Origin: Simkania sp.
GTDB lineage: Bacteria; Chlamydiota; Chlamydiia; Chlamydiales; Simkaniaceae
Assembly: GCA_028281425.1 (NCBI GenBank)
Contig: JANQJX010000224.1
Location: 1 to 6,866, forward strand
Length of the DNA: 6,866 nucleotides
Direction of reading: 5' to 3'
Part shown: piece by piece, positions 6,136-6,866 of the stretch
How positions within the stretch are numbered: position 1 is the first letter of the stretch
Layout: each line of letters begins with the position of its first letter
Program-made: the position numbers and the translations under genes
Notes under the pieces: model-generated
What the model was told of the DNA's origin: nothing
Databases searched by the model: none
The model's input: only the letters and a program-made list of their open reading frames with translations

Positions 6136-6146
6136 GTAAAGTTTGT

Positions 6147-6380
6147 ATGCCTTATCTTCGAAAATTTCTTAGTCCCATTTCGCATGCCCCCTCTTGCGAA
6201 AAGGCGTGTGCGAGTGTTTTTTTGCGACAGCAAGTCATTTCCAAATGGATAAGTTTGCAACTTCACCTGAAAGAATTTATTAGATGTGTGAGCGAAACAG
6301 AGCGTGTGAATTTTTTAGAGGGGATACGCGAAATGCAGATAAAGAGTAAAATAAAAAATCATGAAAAGAAAAGAAGTTGA
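6147..6380 (+). CDS. Small uncharacterised protein overlapping the start of rlmD
   Basis: I do not recognise this 77-residue product. It is basic, with no signal peptide or membrane segment. Visible features are a His13-x3-Cys17-x3-Cys21 cluster (a possible metal site, but with no known pattern matched), a third Cys at 47, and a probably helical centre, ISLQLHLKEFIRC (35-47), followed by a charged tail rich in Lys and Glu. The last 20 bases overlap rlmD in another frame, which would allow coupled translation. No strong Shine-Dalgarno site precedes the ATG; there is only an AGG 10 nt upstream. A related decayed copy lies at about 658-833 and a partial one at 6044-6135. The conservation of ISLQxHLKEFIxC between copies suggests it was once a real gene or part of a repeated family. 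It could instead be a repeat element with a fortuitous open frame. Confidence 0.45.
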   Translation: MPYLRKFLSPISHAPSCEKACASVFLRQQVISKWISLQLHLKEFIRCVSETERVNFLEGIREMQIKSKIKNHEKKRS

Positions 6381-6866
6381 AATCCCAATTACGGCCTATT
6401 CGATTAAAGGGCATGGAGTTGCTTTTTTAGAAAAGGAAGGGGAGAAAAAGAAAAAAATTGAAGTTGTCTCGGGAGTGATTGGAGATCGTTTAAGAGTTTC
6501 CCTTAACAGATGGAAAAAAAATATTCTAAAAGGAACTCTTTTAGAAATTGTGACCCCTTCAAAAAATCGCGTGGCTTCTCGATGCCCCCATTCTGGAATA
6601 TGTGGAGGGTGTGCATTCCAAGAAATGCGTTACCAAGCGCAGTTTGCATATAAAGAAAAATGTATAAAAGAGCTTTTTGCCCCTTTTCTTCAAAAAGGAA
6701 TCTTCCATCCGATTCTCTTTGCTCTAGACCCTTGGCGCTACCGCAATAAGATGGAATTTTCTTTTTCTCAAAATAGAGAGAAAGAGAAATTTTTAGGTCT
6801 CATGATGGCTCATTCAAAAGGGAGAGTTTTAAATTTAGACAGCTGCTTTCTTGCTTCTTCATGGTT
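6361..6866 (+). CDS. rlmD: 23S rRNA (uracil-5-)-methyltransferase RlmD/RumA family, N-terminal part
   Basis: The first 168 codons are visible and the window ends before the catalytic methyltransferase domain. Family members use S-adenosylmethionine to form 5-methyluridine in 23S rRNA (U1939 in E. coli for RlmD). Seen here: an N-terminal TRAM-like RNA-binding beta-barrel (about 5-66, with YSIKGHGVAFLE, VVSGVIGD and GTLLEI); an iron-sulphur motif Cys75-x5-Cys81-x2-Cys84 within CPHSGICGGCAFQ; the expected fourth ligand, Cys162 in LDSCFL; and the family motif YRNKMEFSF (127-135). Chlamydial homologues are called ygcA, and I recall one lying next to hctA in C. trachomatis. RlmC/TrmA-type relatives cannot be fully excluded without the C-terminal half. 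The start ATG at 6361 gives the TRAM domain at its usual place; it has only a weak purine-rich upstream site (AAAGAG) and lies inside the preceding small ORF. Confidence 0.9.
   Translation, partial: MKRKEVEIPITAYSIKGHGVAFLEKEGEKKKKIEVVSGVIGDRLRVSLNRWKKNILKGTLLEIVTPSKNRVASRCPHSGICGGCAFQEMRYQAQFAYKEKCIKELFAPFLQKGIFHPILFALDPWRYRNKMEFSFSQNREKEKFLGLMMAHSKGRVLNLDSCFLASSW

Noticed and set aside
6113..6142. Promoter-like TTGGCA, 18 bp, TAAAGT upstream of the small ORF and rlmD
   Set aside because: Transcription would start at about the small ORF's ATG, leaving no leader for it. It might serve rlmD alone, but the match is too weak to list.

Overview
The window is A+T-rich and most likely comes from a member of the Chlamydiae. 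The main evidence is the small basic protein at 96-434 (minus strand). Its first ~55 residues match the chlamydial histone-like protein Hc1 (HctA), which I know only from this phylum. The 23S rRNA methyltransferase gene at the right edge is also a neighbour of hctA in Chlamydia trachomatis, as I recall (ygcA/CT742 next to hctA/CT743). Here the two are separated by a tripartite efflux operon and an aminotransferase gene, which suggests an environmental (Parachlamydia-, Waddlia- or Simkania-like) chlamydia rather than a Chlamydiaceae. That finer placement is inference.

Layout from left to right. Positions 1-17 hold the tail of a terminator for a gene outside the window. Next comes hctA (minus) with a clear intrinsic terminator. 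Positions 435-962 have no intact gene; they hold the hctA leader, a decayed copy of a small ORF found near the right edge, and a terminator-like hairpin. Positions 963-4968 (minus) are a three-gene operon transcribed tolC-like, then emrA-like, then emrB-like, with 4-bp ATGA overlaps at both junctions and a plausible extended -10 promoter at 5022-5050. Positions 5122-5988 (minus) encode a fold-type IV PLP aminotransferase of unknown substrate. A small uncharacterised ORF at 6147-6380 (plus) overlaps the start of rlmD (6361 to the edge, plus, truncated).

How the genes work together. The three minus-strand pump genes would form an inner-membrane DHA2 transporter, a periplasmic adaptor and an outer-membrane channel, exporting a compound from the cytoplasm to outside the cell. 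HctA compacts the chromosome in the infectious stage. RlmD methylates 23S rRNA. The aminotransferase has no clear functional link to its neighbours.

The most interesting structure is that sequence related to the small ORF occurs three times, all on the plus strand: a decayed copy at about 658-833, a partial copy at about 6044-6135, and the intact ORF at 6147-6380. The efflux/aminotransferase block therefore lies between direct copies of the sequence that precedes rlmD. This suggests a duplication- or recombination-associated insertion between hctA and rlmD. Two long inverted repeats also lie inside coding regions: a perfect 30-bp palindrome in the emrB-like gene and an 11-bp-arm inverted repeat early in hctA. 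I saw no tRNA, rRNA, CRISPR array, transposase or integrase gene.
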